From NCBI GenBank assembly GCA_030527645.1, contig JAUNAJ010000008.1, forward strand, positions 40,277 through 104,276: DNA of 64,000 bases, given 5' to 3'. The notes beneath the pieces are model-generated. The model was given only the letters and a program-made list of their open reading frames with translations. It was not told the DNA's origin and did not search any database. The number at the start of each line of letters is the position of its first letter. Position 1 is the stretch's first letter. Both the position numbers and the translations under genes were made by a program. This DNA comes from Lachnospiraceae bacterium (GTDB lineage: Bacteria > Bacillota > Clostridia > Lachnospirales > Lachnospiraceae). Positions 7,897-17,753 of this stretch are shown here, piece after piece.

Positions 7897-10800
7897 TCAG
7901 CTGAACCTGGAAGCGGTGTAGCCGGGAACGATTGAGCTCCAGCTGTCCGCACCGATGATCGACAGTGCAAAGTTTGTATAGGAAGCCCCCTGGGATGTGT
8001 CCATATATTTATAAACAGTCCAGGAAAACTTCTTCGTGGATGCCAGGTCTGTCTCGGAGGATTCTGTATTCCACAATCCCAGATACAGGCTCTGACTTTT
8101 CTCTGCCGGATGATCCACATGACGATGAACCACAAAGCTGTCCACCATATCATTGAATTCCGCCAGATAATAGCCGTAGGCGATTGCTGCTGCCTGCAGC
8201 TTTTCATCCGTTGTATTGGCTGAGTAGGATGTAAAGCCGGTCTCAGACAGAATGAATCGATGCTGTGAGCCATAGGTATTTTTGATATGATCCGTCAGGG
8301 AGCTGAGATTCAGCATCGTGTAAAATGCGGAACTGCTTCCTGCTGTAACACCTGCGGTGTTTTTCCAGAAATTTGCCGAATTCAACGGTGCCGGATAGGG
8401 GTGGAAGGCAATATTCCAGTTGATAGATCCTTCCTCGTCCAGTGCACGTACGAAGGCACTGAAGAATTCCTTTCCCGTGAATGCATTCGTTCTTGTCCGA
8501 TTCCATACATGGTCCAGGGAGATATACACCCTTGCATTACTGTACTGGCTTCTGACGCTGTTATACAGAAGGCGGAATGCGTGGGCATAGTAACCGGCAT
8601 AGGTGTTCAGATCCACGGATCCGCACCAGTTGTAATGGGTATAATCCGAAACCTCATTGCCAAGAATCCAGTTTACAACATTATAGCCGGAAGTGGAATA
8701 CCGATTTGCAAGAAAACTGAAAATCGCAGCCAGCTGCTCTCTTCCTTCGTCGGTTTCTGCATTCAGTCCGTAGAAGGAATGCCCCTCTTCTCTTCCGGAG
8801 GGAACGATCAGATTGCTCCAATCACTGTCCCACTGCATCAGCAGCACGGCAGAAACAATCGATCCGTTCGCTGCCTGCTCGGAGAAAATTTCATCCAGCG
8901 CGTAAATATACCCCATATCCATGTGCCAGATCTTTCCGTTGTACTGGTAGGAGATTCCTCCTGATTCAGCAGGGATGTGATTCAGAAGAACATTGACCAC
9001 GGAATGGTTGACTCCCAGTTCTGCTGCATCCTCTGTCATCGATGTATTCACCTGCAGCCCCTTCTTTGTTGCTGCGGTGGGGAAGGCCCTTGTATTAGAA
9101 GCAATTGCCTCAGGATTGGTGATATAGGCACCGGGGCTGACTGTATAATAGGTGCTTCCGTGCCTTTGTCCGATGACCAGCTTCTTATTCAACAGGCTGG
9201 AGGCGGTATCGGCCTGCAGCGGTGCTGTCAGCGTAATGCTGCCGCTTCCGGTAAAGGATGCCAAGGGAACTGCCGAGGAAGCAATGCCGGTTTCGCCGGC
9301 TTCCAGCGCAAAGAGTCCGAAGGTTCCCCTTTCGGTAACTGAAGCAGTTACCGTCACCTGAGATGTACCGGTGATCCGGCAGGAGCTGATGGATGCCGTG
9401 CCGATGCTGTCGGCAGCCAGTTCTATGCTGCTACCGTCCACAAAAGTTTTCTCTCCGGAGCTGTCAACTGTGTATACATGCACTGCGTAGCTGCCGCTGT
9501 GATCCTGATGGTTTGCTGTATCGATGGCAACGGACCAGCTTCCGTCACGCTGCCTTACTCCCTCGTACCAGACGATGTCGCTTTGACCATAGTCGGTACA
9601 CCAGGTTGGAAACAGCACCCTGGATACTCCGGAGGCAGACCTCAGGGTAATGCCTGCAGCTGCTGTGGATGGACTGGTTTTACTGATAACGACCCGATCC
9701 TCCATACGGATCTCATAGGAATAGTCCTTAATAAGCAGCATGGTGGTATTGCTTTGTCTGGCGTACAGATGAAGATAATATTTGCCCTGATCATATTTAT
9801 GATTCGCCAGTGCAAGATCGGTTTCCCATAGGGATCCGCTTTTCTTCATAGTACTCCAGGTGAGATCATCCTGACCGTCTGCTGCAGACCAGACTGCCAG
9901 CTGAATGGCGGAATATCCCTCCGGAACAGACACGTCCGGAATAGACAGATGATAGGTCATCAGATCTGCACTTGGCTGAACACTCAATTCTCCTGCAGAT
10001 CGGATGAAGCTCATGCTGCTGCTTGCGGCATGGTATCCGTAGCTGTCCCGGTCATCGTAAATATAGACGTGGATGTAATAGGTTCCCGTATTGTTCTTAT
10101 GCTTTGAAATATCAGAGGCTATCCTGTAGCTGCCGTCGGACTGCCGGACTGCTGTGTACCAGACAATGTCGCTCTGGTCAGACCTGCTCCAGATGGGGAC
10201 AACTACCTTGTCAATACCGGACACGCAGGAAATTCCTTTGATTGTCACCGTGAAGCTGCCTCCGTCCGTATCTGCCGTCACCGATTCTGCCGACGGGTAG
10301 GGTACCTGAAAGCTGGTGCTTCCGACAAAAAACTGTTTTCCGGTATTTGGAGTGGCATACACATGAAAGAAGTATTCTCCAAAATCACAGTAATCCTTCA
10401 ACCGGATCGTTTTTGAAGCTGCGCCGGAGCTGTAGGAGGCCGTGCTCCAGATCAGATCATCCTGACCGTCCGTCCTGCTCCATACCGCAAAGGATACTTT
10501 TTTAATTCCTGAGGCAGCTGTAAGACCGGTCACCTTCAGATCCACGCTGTTTCCCCTCACCGTTGCAGAAACCTGCGGGTCGGAGGTAACAGCAGAATAC
10601 ACGGCACTGGTATTTCCCACAAAATCGAATGTCTTATTCTTACTTGCAGCGTATACATGGATATGATACGTCCCGCTGCTGTTTCCGTGCTTTGTAAAAT
10701 CCACATCGGCAGTCCAGCTCCCGTCCGACTGAAGAGAGGCCGTGTACCAGATGATATCGCTCTGGCTGCTTTTGCTCCAGACAGGCACCTGAACACTGCT

Positions 10801-11310
10801 GATTCCGGACGGACTGGTCAATCCCCTGATCACCACTCTGCATGTTCCTGCTGTGTGATCCAGATCTTCAACAGAAACAGATGAGCAGGATGCTGCCGCT
10901 ACGTTGAAGGTGGTACCCTTAAGAAATACCATACTGCCGCTTTTCGTCTGCAGATACAGATGCGCATAGTACCCTCCGGAGGATCCGTGTGCAGAGATTG
11001 CAAACCTTGTCTGATAGGTGCTTCCGGACAGAGACAGATTTCTCCAGCGGATATCATCCTGACCACCGGCAGCACTCCAGACGGCAAGCTTCAGGGCTGC
11101 CCCGTCAGAGGGCATCGTATAGTCCGACCAGGTCACTGTACAGGTGGTTTCTGCCGCATTCAGGGAGGTACTGAGTGTACCGGAAGGATCTGCGAAGACA
11201 GACTCTGCCCTTCCCAGGGCACACAGCATCCACAACAGCAGCAAAAGCAACACCATGCCTGCAGGCGACTGCGTCGGTATTCTTATTCTGCGTATTCTTT
11301 CTTTCTCCAT
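7897..11310 (-). CDS. Large secreted protein: six GBS-Bsp-like repeats plus C-terminal DUF5722-type glycosidase-like domain
   Basis: 1137 residues with a signal peptide (hydrophobic about 18-35, cleavage near 41). Six tandem repeats of about 100 residues cover roughly 45-640, each with a W-[ST]-x-GQDD or QSD[IL]-x-W signature and a YYxHxY strand of the GBS-Bsp-like family (PF08481). The two signature types alternate. The C-terminal domain (about 745-1137) resembles DUF5722, a TIM-barrel family: an acidic GNEVSDY near 890 and FILSETGF near 1025 are placed like the acid/base and nucleophile of retaining glycosidases. It probably binds and perhaps trims or remodels a surface glycan. Substrate is unknown. 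GGGGGAG precedes the ATG. Confidence 0.8.
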   Translation of the reverse strand: MEKERIRRIRIPTQSPAGMVLLLLLLWMLCALGRAESVFADPSGTLSTSLNAAETTCTVTWSDYTMPSDGAALKLAVWSAAGGQDDIRWRNLSLSGSTYQTRFAISAHGSSGGYYAHLYLQTKSGSMVFLKGTTFNVAAASCSSVSVEDLDHTAGTCRVVIRGLTSPSGISSVQVPVWSKSSQSDIIWYTASLQSDGSWTADVDFTKHGNSSGTYHIHVYAASKNKTFDFVGNTSAVYSAVTSDPQVSATVRGNSVDLKVTGLTAASGIKKVSFAVWSRTDGQDDLIWSTASYSSGAASKTIRLKDYCDFGEYFFHVYATPNTGKQFFVGSTSFQVPYPSAESVTADTDGGSFTVTIKGISCVSGIDKVVVPIWSRSDQSDIVWYTAVRQSDGSYRIASDISKHKNNTGTYYIHVYIYDDRDSYGYHAASSSMSFIRSAGELSVQPSADLMTYHLSIPDVSVPEGYSAIQLAVWSAADGQDDLTWSTMKKSGSLWETDLALANHKYDQGKYYLHLYARQSNTTMLLIKDYSYEIRMEDRVVISKTSPSTAAAGITLRSASGVSRVLFPTWCTDYGQSDIVWYEGVRQRDGSWSVAIDTANHQDHSGSYAVHVYTVDSSGEKTFVDGSSIELAADSIGTASISSCRITGTSQVTVTASVTERGTFGLFALEAGETGIASSAVPLASFTGSGSITLTAPLQADTASSLLNKKLVIGQRHGSTYYTVSPGAYITNPEAIASNTRAFPTAATKKGLQVNTSMTEDAAELGVNHSVVNVLLNHIPAESGGISYQYNGKIWHMDMGYIYALDEIFSEQAANGSIVSAVLLMQWDSDWSNLIVPSGREEGHSFYGLNAETDEGREQLAAIFSFLANRYSTSGYNVVNWILGNEVSDYTHYNWCGSVDLNTYAGYYAHAFRLLYNSVRSQYSNARVYISLDHVWNRTRTNAFTGKEFFSAFVRALDEEGSINWNIAFHPYPAPLNSANFWKNTAGVTAGSSSAFYTMLNLSSLTDHIKNTYGSQHRFILSETGFTSYSANTTDEKLQAAAIAYGYYLAEFNDMVDSFVVHRHVDHPAEKSQSLYLGLWNTESSETDLASTKKFSWTVYKYMDTSQGASYTNFALSIIGADSWSSIVPGYTASRFS

Positions 11311-11418
11311 ATCACTCCCCCGTTCCTCGTTCAGATCCCTGTGTCAGTCTGTGCCGCAGCTATGCTATGGACGCTGAAGCGTAAAAGTCGATTGCTCCTT
11401 GCCTCGCAGTGCGGATTT

Positions 11419-12339
11419 TCATTGAAAGTATCCGGGATCGGTGGTACAGCGCTTCACCAGCCAAAGAGGAAGCTTCCTGTATCTCTTTCCCAGAAAATAG
11501 CCTGCATATTTGCTGACACTGGATGTAAACAGACGGATCACCAGCCAGGGCTTTCCCTTTCTGCATACATATCCTGCCGTAGATTTCACCAGCCTCAGCC
11601 CTTCTCCTTCAGAGGGATACCCGGAAAAGATTTCCGGAAATTCTGCCTGTGATACTGCCAGATCAAAGTTTCTGTGAAACTGCTGGCTGTTGGAATAATT
11701 ATGGGAGTGTATCACCTTTGCATCAGCCTGATACCGAACCTTATAGCCTGCCCGGATCAGATTCCCTGCATAGATCATATCCTCATTGAATATGGTCCGC
11801 CTCGCAAAGCCCCCCTGCTTCAGATAGGCTGTTTTTTCATACATGGCACAGACATTGGAGCAAAAGAAGGTCTTGATGCCCAGTTCCTGAAGGTCCTCCT
11901 GCCCCTTTGTCCTGCTGTGCGCCGGATAGTTAAACTGTCTGGTATACCGCTCCAGCAGTCTGCAGTCCTTAGCGGGCAGCTGCCGGGCATACGCAGCCTT
12001 CACCTGCGGATCAGCAAAGGCAGAGACGAGATTCCCCACAAGATGCCTGTCTGCAGGAAGGGCATCCTGCGTCATAAAAAGCATCAGATCTGAATGGGAC
12101 TGCTCCGCCAGAATCCTTCTGGTTCCGCCGTGATTGAACTCTTCTTTAAAAATGTGCTTTACATGACAATGGGGATACCCCTTTTCCAAAGATGTATCCC
12201 AGTATTGTTCTTCCGTATTAATGATCCAGATATTCTGCACCGGGTATGCCTGCTCCGCCAGCCTTTTCAAAAGGCCGGCAAAGCAGGCATCCGGTTTATA
12301 GACAGGGATGCATACATCCACTGTTTTCGATGTATTCAT
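11419..12339 (-). CDS. GT2 family glycosyltransferase (rhamnosyltransferase-like)
   Basis: About 306 residues with an N-terminal VDVCIPVYKPD GT-A entry motif and MTQDALPAD in the position of the metal-binding DxD, ending in a short basic C-terminal region. No membrane helices, so it should act on the cytoplasmic face with nucleotide sugar and lipid-linked acceptor. The pattern resembles the RfbF/WbbL-like rhamnosyltransferase branch of GT2; exact specificity is not readable. I start it at the ATG at 12339, with GAGAGG about 5 nt upstream, rather than an in-frame TTG at 12354. A hairpin-containing gap separates it from the LCP gene. Confidence 0.82.
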   Translation of the reverse strand: MNTSKTVDVCIPVYKPDACFAGLLKRLAEQAYPVQNIWIINTEEQYWDTSLEKGYPHCHVKHIFKEEFNHGGTRRILAEQSHSDLMLFMTQDALPADRHLVGNLVSAFADPQVKAAYARQLPAKDCRLLERYTRQFNYPAHSRTKGQEDLQELGIKTFFCSNVCAMYEKTAYLKQGGFARRTIFNEDMIYAGNLIRAGYKVRYQADAKVIHSHNYSNSQQFHRNFDLAVSQAEFPEIFSGYPSEGEGLRLVKSTAGYVCRKGKPWLVIRLFTSSVSKYAGYFLGKRYRKLPLWLVKRCTTDPGYFQ

Positions 12340-12365
12340 AGGCGCCTCTCGCAATTCAAGTCGAG

Positions 12366-12393
12366 CAACTCACCACCTAAAAGGCGGGAGTTG
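12366..12393. repeat. Imperfect intergenic palindrome between LCP and GT2 genes
   Basis: CAACTC at 12366-12371 pairs with GAGTTG at 12388-12393, with further CC/GG and CCT/AGG pairing inside broken by single-base bulges. Read on the minus strand the core is TTTTAGGTGGTGAGTTG. Similar AGG[CT]GGTGAG cores occur in the gaps near 20800 and 26155. There is no T run, so it does not look like a terminator. Confidence 0.5.
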
Positions 12394-12409
12394 TTCAAAT
12401 ACTGATAGT

Positions 12410-13699
12410 TCAGTACCCTGTATCATAGGATTCCTCTGTATATACGGATTCATCCGTGGTATAGGCAGATTCCTCTCCGGTCACCGATTCATCCGAAGTC
12501 TCCGTTTCTCCTGTCCAGATCGGTATGGTTCCGTCTTCAGAGTAGCTTGGAACATCGTCCAGACCGAGGCCTGTTTTATAGATGATATAGTCACTGTAGG
12601 ACTTCACTGTGGAGGACGGTTCATAGGACATTCCCGGAAGAAGGAACTCATGAAGCTGGATCACATTGCTCTCCAGTGTAACAGCAACTACGTTATCATT
12701 GCCGGTAAGGGTTCCGTCATCCTCATAGTGATCAAAGGGGAAGCCTGTCTGATCGGTAATACTATAGGACAGCAGTGCCGCTGCATAGGTCATGATCTTG
12801 GAATTATCCATGTTGGTGGTAACATCCGGCAGCACCTCGTTGAGAATGCTGTTCAATGTACCCACTCCGGCAGACTTGGCTTTATCCAGTGTCAGCTGAA
12901 GAACCAGTCTCTGGCGTGCAGCACGCCGGAAATCATTGCCGCTGGTGTAGCGGATCCGGGCATAGGAGACTGCCTGTGATCCGTTCACATGGAAGGTTCT
13001 GGTCATTGCACCGTCAAACTCCAGCTCACTTGGCAGCTCCAATGCTTCGTATTCCATACCGCAGGCCTCTGCCGTTTCGATGTTGTAGTTATTCAGATGA
13101 ATAACTTCCTCACGAGTCATATCGATATCCAGTCCGCCCAGAAGCTCGATTGTTTCCGCAAGAGCCAGAAAACGTACGGAGGCAAATTCGGTAATGTTCA
13201 GATCCAGATTCAGATTCAGCATGGTAAGCAGCTGCTCCGCTCCTCCGATTCCATAGGCACTGTTTGCCTTGGTATACAGATCCTCTCCCTCATATTCTCC
13301 TACATTCAGATAGGTATCACGATACAGGGACACCAGCTTGATCGATTTTTCACCATGATTCAGACAGGCGATGATCATGGTATCACTGTTCATGGCATCC
13401 ACACCATCACGGGTGTCAATACCTACCAGCGCGATCATCTCATAGCCGCTGAGACCGTAATCATTCTCTGTCTCTGCTGTTTCACTCCCTGTAGTATCAT
13501 CCTGCGTGTCTCCACTGTTGACCTCATCCGAAGTAAGCACCCTGCTGGAATCCAGCCGTTCGAAATTGATCAGTGAAAATTTCATGGTTACCCAGATACT
13601 CCCCCCCAGAAAAACCAGGAGCACTGCCAGAATGACACACTCAAAGGCAAACAGCCCCTTCCGTTTCTTATACTTAGGTGATTGTTTCTTCTTAGCCAT
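12410..13699 (-). CDS. LytR-CpsA-Psr (LCP) family glycopolymer ligase
   Basis: 429 residues. A short basic cytoplasmic end and one membrane helix (about 17-38) precede the extracellular LCP domain (about 80-300). Visible family hallmarks are the NSDTMIIACLN segment, the VSLYRDTYLNV Arg-Asp motif and a later YARIRYTSGNDFRRAARQR motif that holds the conserved Arg residues binding polyprenyl diphosphate. LCP enzymes transfer teichoic acid-type polymers from undecaprenyl pyrophosphate to peptidoglycan. The Thr/Ser/Glu-rich tail (about 395-429) is disordered. Its place in the locus makes it the likely wall-attachment step for this polymer. Confidence 0.9.
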   Translation of the reverse strand: MAKKKQSPKYKKRKGLFAFECVILAVLLVFLGGSIWVTMKFSLINFERLDSSRVLTSDEVNSGDTQDDTTGSETAETENDYGLSGYEMIALVGIDTRDGVDAMNSDTMIIACLNHGEKSIKLVSLYRDTYLNVGEYEGEDLYTKANSAYGIGGAEQLLTMLNLNLDLNITEFASVRFLALAETIELLGGLDIDMTREEVIHLNNYNIETAEACGMEYEALELPSELEFDGAMTRTFHVNGSQAVSYARIRYTSGNDFRRAARQRLVLQLTLDKAKSAGVGTLNSILNEVLPDVTTNMDNSKIMTYAAALLSYSITDQTGFPFDHYEDDGTLTGNDNVVAVTLESNVIQLHEFLLPGMSYEPSSTVKSYSDYIIYKTGLGLDDVPSYSEDGTIPIWTGETETSDESVTGEESAYTTDESVYTEESYDTGY

Positions 13700-13790
13700 T
13701 ATTCTAACACCTCATGTTCTGACCGAATAGGATCGGTCATTCATCAGCTTCGGGACTCCCTCAGGAGCCGCACCGCCGTGATAAATTCCG

Positions 13791-14750
13791 TTACAAGATT
13801 CTTCTCACTGTATTTATCCAAAGTTCCAGCTGGATCCGGACATAATTTCCCAGATACTTCCACTGAAAACGAATTTTCCTGTTTTTTCTTCGACTGCAGA
13901 GAGCCGCTCCCTTTAACAGCCCGGAGAGATATTCTCCTCCGAGACCCTTTCGTGTAAAAAACAGCCCCTTAATACCGAAGCCTGCCAGCAGCAGAGGCAG
14001 ATTCAGAAGGATCTGCAGCAGGGGCATATTTTTATAGATCAGATAGATATTGTTACGGGCAGAATAGCCCGTCTTAAAGGTATTGTATCTGGATCCGGTT
14101 GTTCCGCTTCCCACATGATAGACCTTAGCAGAGGGAATGTACCAGTTTTCATATCCATGGACTCTGGCTCTGTATCCCAGATCCATGTCCTCCAGATACG
14201 CAAAATGGGCCTCATCAAAAAGCCCGATCTTTTTTAACAGATCCATTCGATAGACGGCCGCACCGGCACAGGAAGAAAATATCTTCCCTTCCTTCTCATA
14301 CTTCTCAACAGACTGATCCTTGCCTCTTGCGAAGGCCCAGCCCAGCGCACAATAGTAATTTCCGGCATCGTCAATTTTTGTTTTATCGTGATATTGTATC
14401 AGCTTTCCGGTTGCAGAGAAAGCCTTTTTATGTTTTTTTATTCCTTTCAGAAGCTCTTCCACAAAGGCCGGGAATACCTCGGTGTCATTGTTCAGCAGAA
14501 GTACATAGGGAGTTTTCACCCTTCTGATCCCGGCGTTGACTGCACCGCAGAAGCCGGTATTTTCCGGAAGACAGAGAAGCTCTGCCTCCGGATAGTTTTC
14601 CTTAACAAAGGCGACACTTTCATCCTGGGAGCCATTGTCCACAAGAAGAACGGAAAATGCCTGACAGGTCTGTCTGCGCAGTGCATCCAGACAGATCTTC
14701 AAATATTTCATTCCATTGTAATTAGGGATGACAATTGTTACTTCCTTCAT
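13791..14750 (-). CDS. GT2 family glycosyltransferase
   Basis: About 319 residues. VTIVIPNYNGMKYL and LLVDNGSQDES at the N-terminus and LLNNDTEVFP as the metal-binding motif place it among GT2 enzymes of the WcaA/rhamnosyltransferase type. YLEDMDLGYR supplies the usual catalytic ED region. A hydrophobic segment near 235-260 may associate with the membrane. I choose the ATG at 14750, preceded by GGAG at 6 nt; the alternative GTG at 14762 directly abuts the upstream stop. It starts 13 nt after the upstream double-domain transferase, so the two are surely cotranscribed. Confidence 0.85.
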   Translation of the reverse strand: MKEVTIVIPNYNGMKYLKICLDALRRQTCQAFSVLLVDNGSQDESVAFVKENYPEAELLCLPENTGFCGAVNAGIRRVKTPYVLLLNNDTEVFPAFVEELLKGIKKHKKAFSATGKLIQYHDKTKIDDAGNYYCALGWAFARGKDQSVEKYEKEGKIFSSCAGAAVYRMDLLKKIGLFDEAHFAYLEDMDLGYRARVHGYENWYIPSAKVYHVGSGTTGSRYNTFKTGYSARNNIYLIYKNMPLLQILLNLPLLLAGFGIKGLFFTRKGLGGEYLSGLLKGAALCSRRKNRKIRFQWKYLGNYVRIQLELWINTVRRIL

Positions 14751-14762
14751 ACCGAACTCCAC

Positions 14763-16580
14763 TTAAACTTTTGCCCGCAGTGAATAATTCCATTTGCTGA
14801 GGGTGAGATTGGGATTATACATAGGATCCCCTTTTTTCAGAAAATCGATCCAGCGGGTCCGCATGAATTCAATCTCACTCTGAAAACGGCGTACCTTCTC
14901 GGGACTGTCCTCTGCGCCCCTGGATTTTGACTCATAGTGAATCATCTCTGCATGGGGATTGTACACGATTCTGCGGCCCGCCTGCACCGTGCGCAGACAG
15001 AGATCCACATCATTAAAGGCAACCGTAAGCTTTTCCTCGAATCCACCCAGAGAATCAAACAGCTTCTTCTCCATCATCATACAGGCTGCAGTCACTGCAC
15101 TGGTATTCAGCTGAATGGATGCCTTATGCAGATAGCCGGACCGGCTGCCCGGCATGTTCAGGAAGGCATGTCCGGCAATTCCTCCGAGACCGACGATCAC
15201 TCCCGCATGCTGAATGGTATGATCCGGATAATACAGCTTGCAGCCGCAGATTCCCACATCCGGCCTCTGGCAGTTTGCCAGCAGCTGTTCGATCCAGTCC
15301 GGACTCTGCACCTCGATATCATTGTTCAGGAACAGAAGATAGTCTCCCTTTGCTCTCCTTGCCGCAAAGTTGTTGATGGCAGAGTAATTGAATCCCTTTT
15401 TCCATCGCAGCAGGCGGATCCTGGGATCTGCTGCCAGGGTTCTGTAATAAGAAAACGTTGTTTCCTCTACACTGTTATTCTCAATGATCAGGATCTCGTA
15501 ATTCTTATAGGTGGTTTTCTCCCGAATGGAGCGGATACAGGTCTCCAGCGTTTTTCTCTGATCTTTATTCGGAATCAGGATGGAGACAAGTGGTTCTCCC
15601 TGCACCTGATAGTTTACATCGTAAAAACCATAGTCCTTTGTGTGGGATACCTCGCCCTTCAGACCGACTCTTTTCAGATGCTCCTCCACCGCACGCTTTC
15701 CCGCATCGTAGGCATAAAGCTTGCTGGCCGGATTATCGGCAGTGGATGCCTTATGGGTTCTCCAGTGATACAGGATTCTCGGAACATGGGCAATGTGCTC
15801 AGCCTGCTCGGAGCAGCGGAATATAAAATCATGATCCTGCGCTCCGTCAAATTCCTTTCGGAAGCCGCCCGCTTTCTCGATCAGCGACTTCTTCACCGTC
15901 AGGAAGTGACAGATGTAATTGTTGGACCGCAGAAGATCCGGGCTGAAATCCGGCTTCAGATGGGGCTGGTAGTGCTCACCCAGATCCGCCGTCACCTTAT
16001 CCTCATCGGTGTAGACCATGTCCGCCTGCTCGTCTCGGATGCGAACTGCCACCTCGTATAGGCAGTCCGGAGCCAGCAGATCATCGTGATCCAGCAGTCC
16101 CACATAGGCTCCTGTGGCCATAAAGATCGCTGCATTCGTATTTTCTGCAATGCCTGCATTCTCTTTCAGATCCAGCACCCGGATCCTTTTATCATCTGCC
16201 TGATAACGATCAAGCACAGCCTTCATCTGCCTGTCCTCCGGACTTGCATTGGCAATGCAGAGTTCCCAGAAGGGATAGGTCTGTGCCTGCAGAGAGTCCA
16301 GCAGCTGACACAGAAATTCCTCCGGTGTGTGATAGGCAGGAACCGCCACACTGATGGTCACCGGATTGTCCCAATGCACCCTTCGCTGCTTTTCCAGTTC
16401 TGCAGCGGATGCCTTATGCTCCTGGTACCAGGGTCCGTAGGGGACCTCCTCCGGTTCCATTCGTTCTGACAGACGGACCAGAAAGTCCTTTAAGCCATAG
16501 TGCTTCAGGTAAAGAAATCCTTTTTTAATTGTATAAGGCCGGATCTTCTTCGCGATTCGGATTACCTTTGATTGAGCCAT
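14763..16580 (-). CDS. GT2 glycosyltransferase with a variable N-terminus and GT2 domain pair
   Basis: 605 residues with two GT-A signatures. The first (about 70-300) has VAVPAYHTPEEFL and LLDHDDLLAPD; the second (about 325-560) has VSILIPNKDQRKTL and LFLNNDIEVQSPDW followed by AFNDVDLCLR. Two-domain GT2 proteins of this kind build the backbone of rhamnan or other cell-wall polysaccharides by alternating sugar additions. No membrane helix is present, but the N-terminal 30 residues are very basic and could bind membrane. It lies 14 nt after the aminotransferase gene, in the same run. Confidence 0.87.
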   Translation of the reverse strand: MAQSKVIRIAKKIRPYTIKKGFLYLKHYGLKDFLVRLSERMEPEEVPYGPWYQEHKASAAELEKQRRVHWDNPVTISVAVPAYHTPEEFLCQLLDSLQAQTYPFWELCIANASPEDRQMKAVLDRYQADDKRIRVLDLKENAGIAENTNAAIFMATGAYVGLLDHDDLLAPDCLYEVAVRIRDEQADMVYTDEDKVTADLGEHYQPHLKPDFSPDLLRSNNYICHFLTVKKSLIEKAGGFRKEFDGAQDHDFIFRCSEQAEHIAHVPRILYHWRTHKASTADNPASKLYAYDAGKRAVEEHLKRVGLKGEVSHTKDYGFYDVNYQVQGEPLVSILIPNKDQRKTLETCIRSIREKTTYKNYEILIIENNSVEETTFSYYRTLAADPRIRLLRWKKGFNYSAINNFAARRAKGDYLLFLNNDIEVQSPDWIEQLLANCQRPDVGICGCKLYYPDHTIQHAGVIVGLGGIAGHAFLNMPGSRSGYLHKASIQLNTSAVTAACMMMEKKLFDSLGGFEEKLTVAFNDVDLCLRTVQAGRRIVYNPHAEMIHYESKSRGAEDSPEKVRRFQSEIEFMRTRWIDFLKKGDPMYNPNLTLSKWNYSLRAKV

Positions 16581-16594
16581 ACTACTTCCCTGCT

Positions 16595-17728
16595 TTACTG
16601 AAATGCCGGAAAGGCATTGATTGCATCTACCACCTGAGAAGCTTCCTCCAGGGTAAGTGCATAGTACATGGGCAGACGCATCAGCCGCTCACTTTCCACT
16701 GTGGTATGTCTGTCCTCTCCATGGAATCGGCCGAATTTCTTTCCTGCTGTCGCTCCGTGAAGCGGGATATAATGGAAGACAGCACAGATATCCTTCTCCC
16801 GCAGATAAGAGATCAGATCGGTTCGTGTTTCCAGATCCTTCAGTTTAATATAGTACATATGGGCATTATGCTCGCAGGATTTCGGCACAAAGGGCTGCTC
16901 GATCAGACCTCTGTCTGCAAGTGGCTTCAGGCCCTCATTGTAGAGATTCCAGACAGCTTTTCGCTGCCGGTCAATCTTGTCACTTGCCTCCAGCTGCGCA
17001 TACAGATACGCCGCATTCATATCGCTGGGCAGGTAGGAGGAACCAAAATCCACCCAGGTATATTTGTCGATCTGACCACGGAAAAATTTGCTTCTGTCGG
17101 TTCCCTTTTCGCGGAGGATCTCCGCCTTCTCCAGGTATTTCGGATCCTGGAACAGAAGGGCACCGCCCTCACCCATGGTGTAGTTCTTTGTCTCATGGAA
17201 GCTGAAGCAGCCGAAATCACCGATGGTTCCCAGTGCACGGCCTTTGTAGAAGGCATTTACACCCTGGGCTGCGTCCTCTACTACCAGAAGGTTGTGACGT
17301 TTTGCGATATCCATGATGGTGTCCATCTCACAGGCAACTCCTGCATAATGAACCGGCACGATCACTTTTGTTCTGTCTGTGATAGCTTCCTCAATCTTCG
17401 TTTCATCGATATTCATTGTCTCCGGATGTACATCCACAAAGACGATCCTTGCCCCCTTCAGCACGAATGCATCTGCAGAGGATACAAAGGTATAGGAAGG
17501 CATGATCACCTCATCTCCGGGCTGAAGATCACAGAGATGTGCCGCCATCTCCAGAGCATGGGTACAGGAGGTGGTCAGCAGGGCATAGTTTGTGCCCAGC
17601 TTGTCCTTCATCCACTGAGAGCATTTTTTTGTAAACTCACCATCTCCGCACAGTTTATTATTGGCAATTGCCTGCTGAATATACTTCATCTCTGTACCGA
17701 CAAAGGCCGGTCTGTTAAAATCTATCAT
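16595..17728 (-). CDS. wecE: DegT/DnrJ/EryC1/StrS sugar aminotransferase, WecE/RffA-like
   Basis: 377 residues, PLP-dependent fold type I. SFHETKNYTMGEGGALL (176-192) holds the Schiff-base lysine K181 and is the form seen in WecE (dTDP-4-amino-4,6-dideoxygalactose transaminase) rather than in PglE- or ArnB-type enzymes. VVEDAAQGVNA supplies the pyridine-ring Asp. The expected product is a 4-amino-4,6-dideoxy sugar nucleotide for the surface polymer; the exact sugar is inferred from motif similarity only. AAAGGAG precedes the ATG by 6 nt. Two ArnE/F-like transporter genes and the ATP-grasp/PLP fusion lie directly upstream, which fits amino-sugar handling. Confidence 0.85.
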   Translation of the reverse strand: MIDFNRPAFVGTEMKYIQQAIANNKLCGDGEFTKKCSQWMKDKLGTNYALLTTSCTHALEMAAHLCDLQPGDEVIMPSYTFVSSADAFVLKGARIVFVDVHPETMNIDETKIEEAITDRTKVIVPVHYAGVACEMDTIMDIAKRHNLLVVEDAAQGVNAFYKGRALGTIGDFGCFSFHETKNYTMGEGGALLFQDPKYLEKAEILREKGTDRSKFFRGQIDKYTWVDFGSSYLPSDMNAAYLYAQLEASDKIDRQRKAVWNLYNEGLKPLADRGLIEQPFVPKSCEHNAHMYYIKLKDLETRTDLISYLREKDICAVFHYIPLHGATAGKKFGRFHGEDRHTTVESERLMRLPMYYALTLEEASQVVDAINAFPAFQ

Positions 17729-17753
17729 ATATATCTCCTTTTCTCCGTCACAT

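Noticed and set aside
14937..16061. 374-codon open frame on the plus strand
   Set aside because: It overlaps the two-domain GT2 gene, whose motifs are intact; codon composition looks like a reverse shadow.
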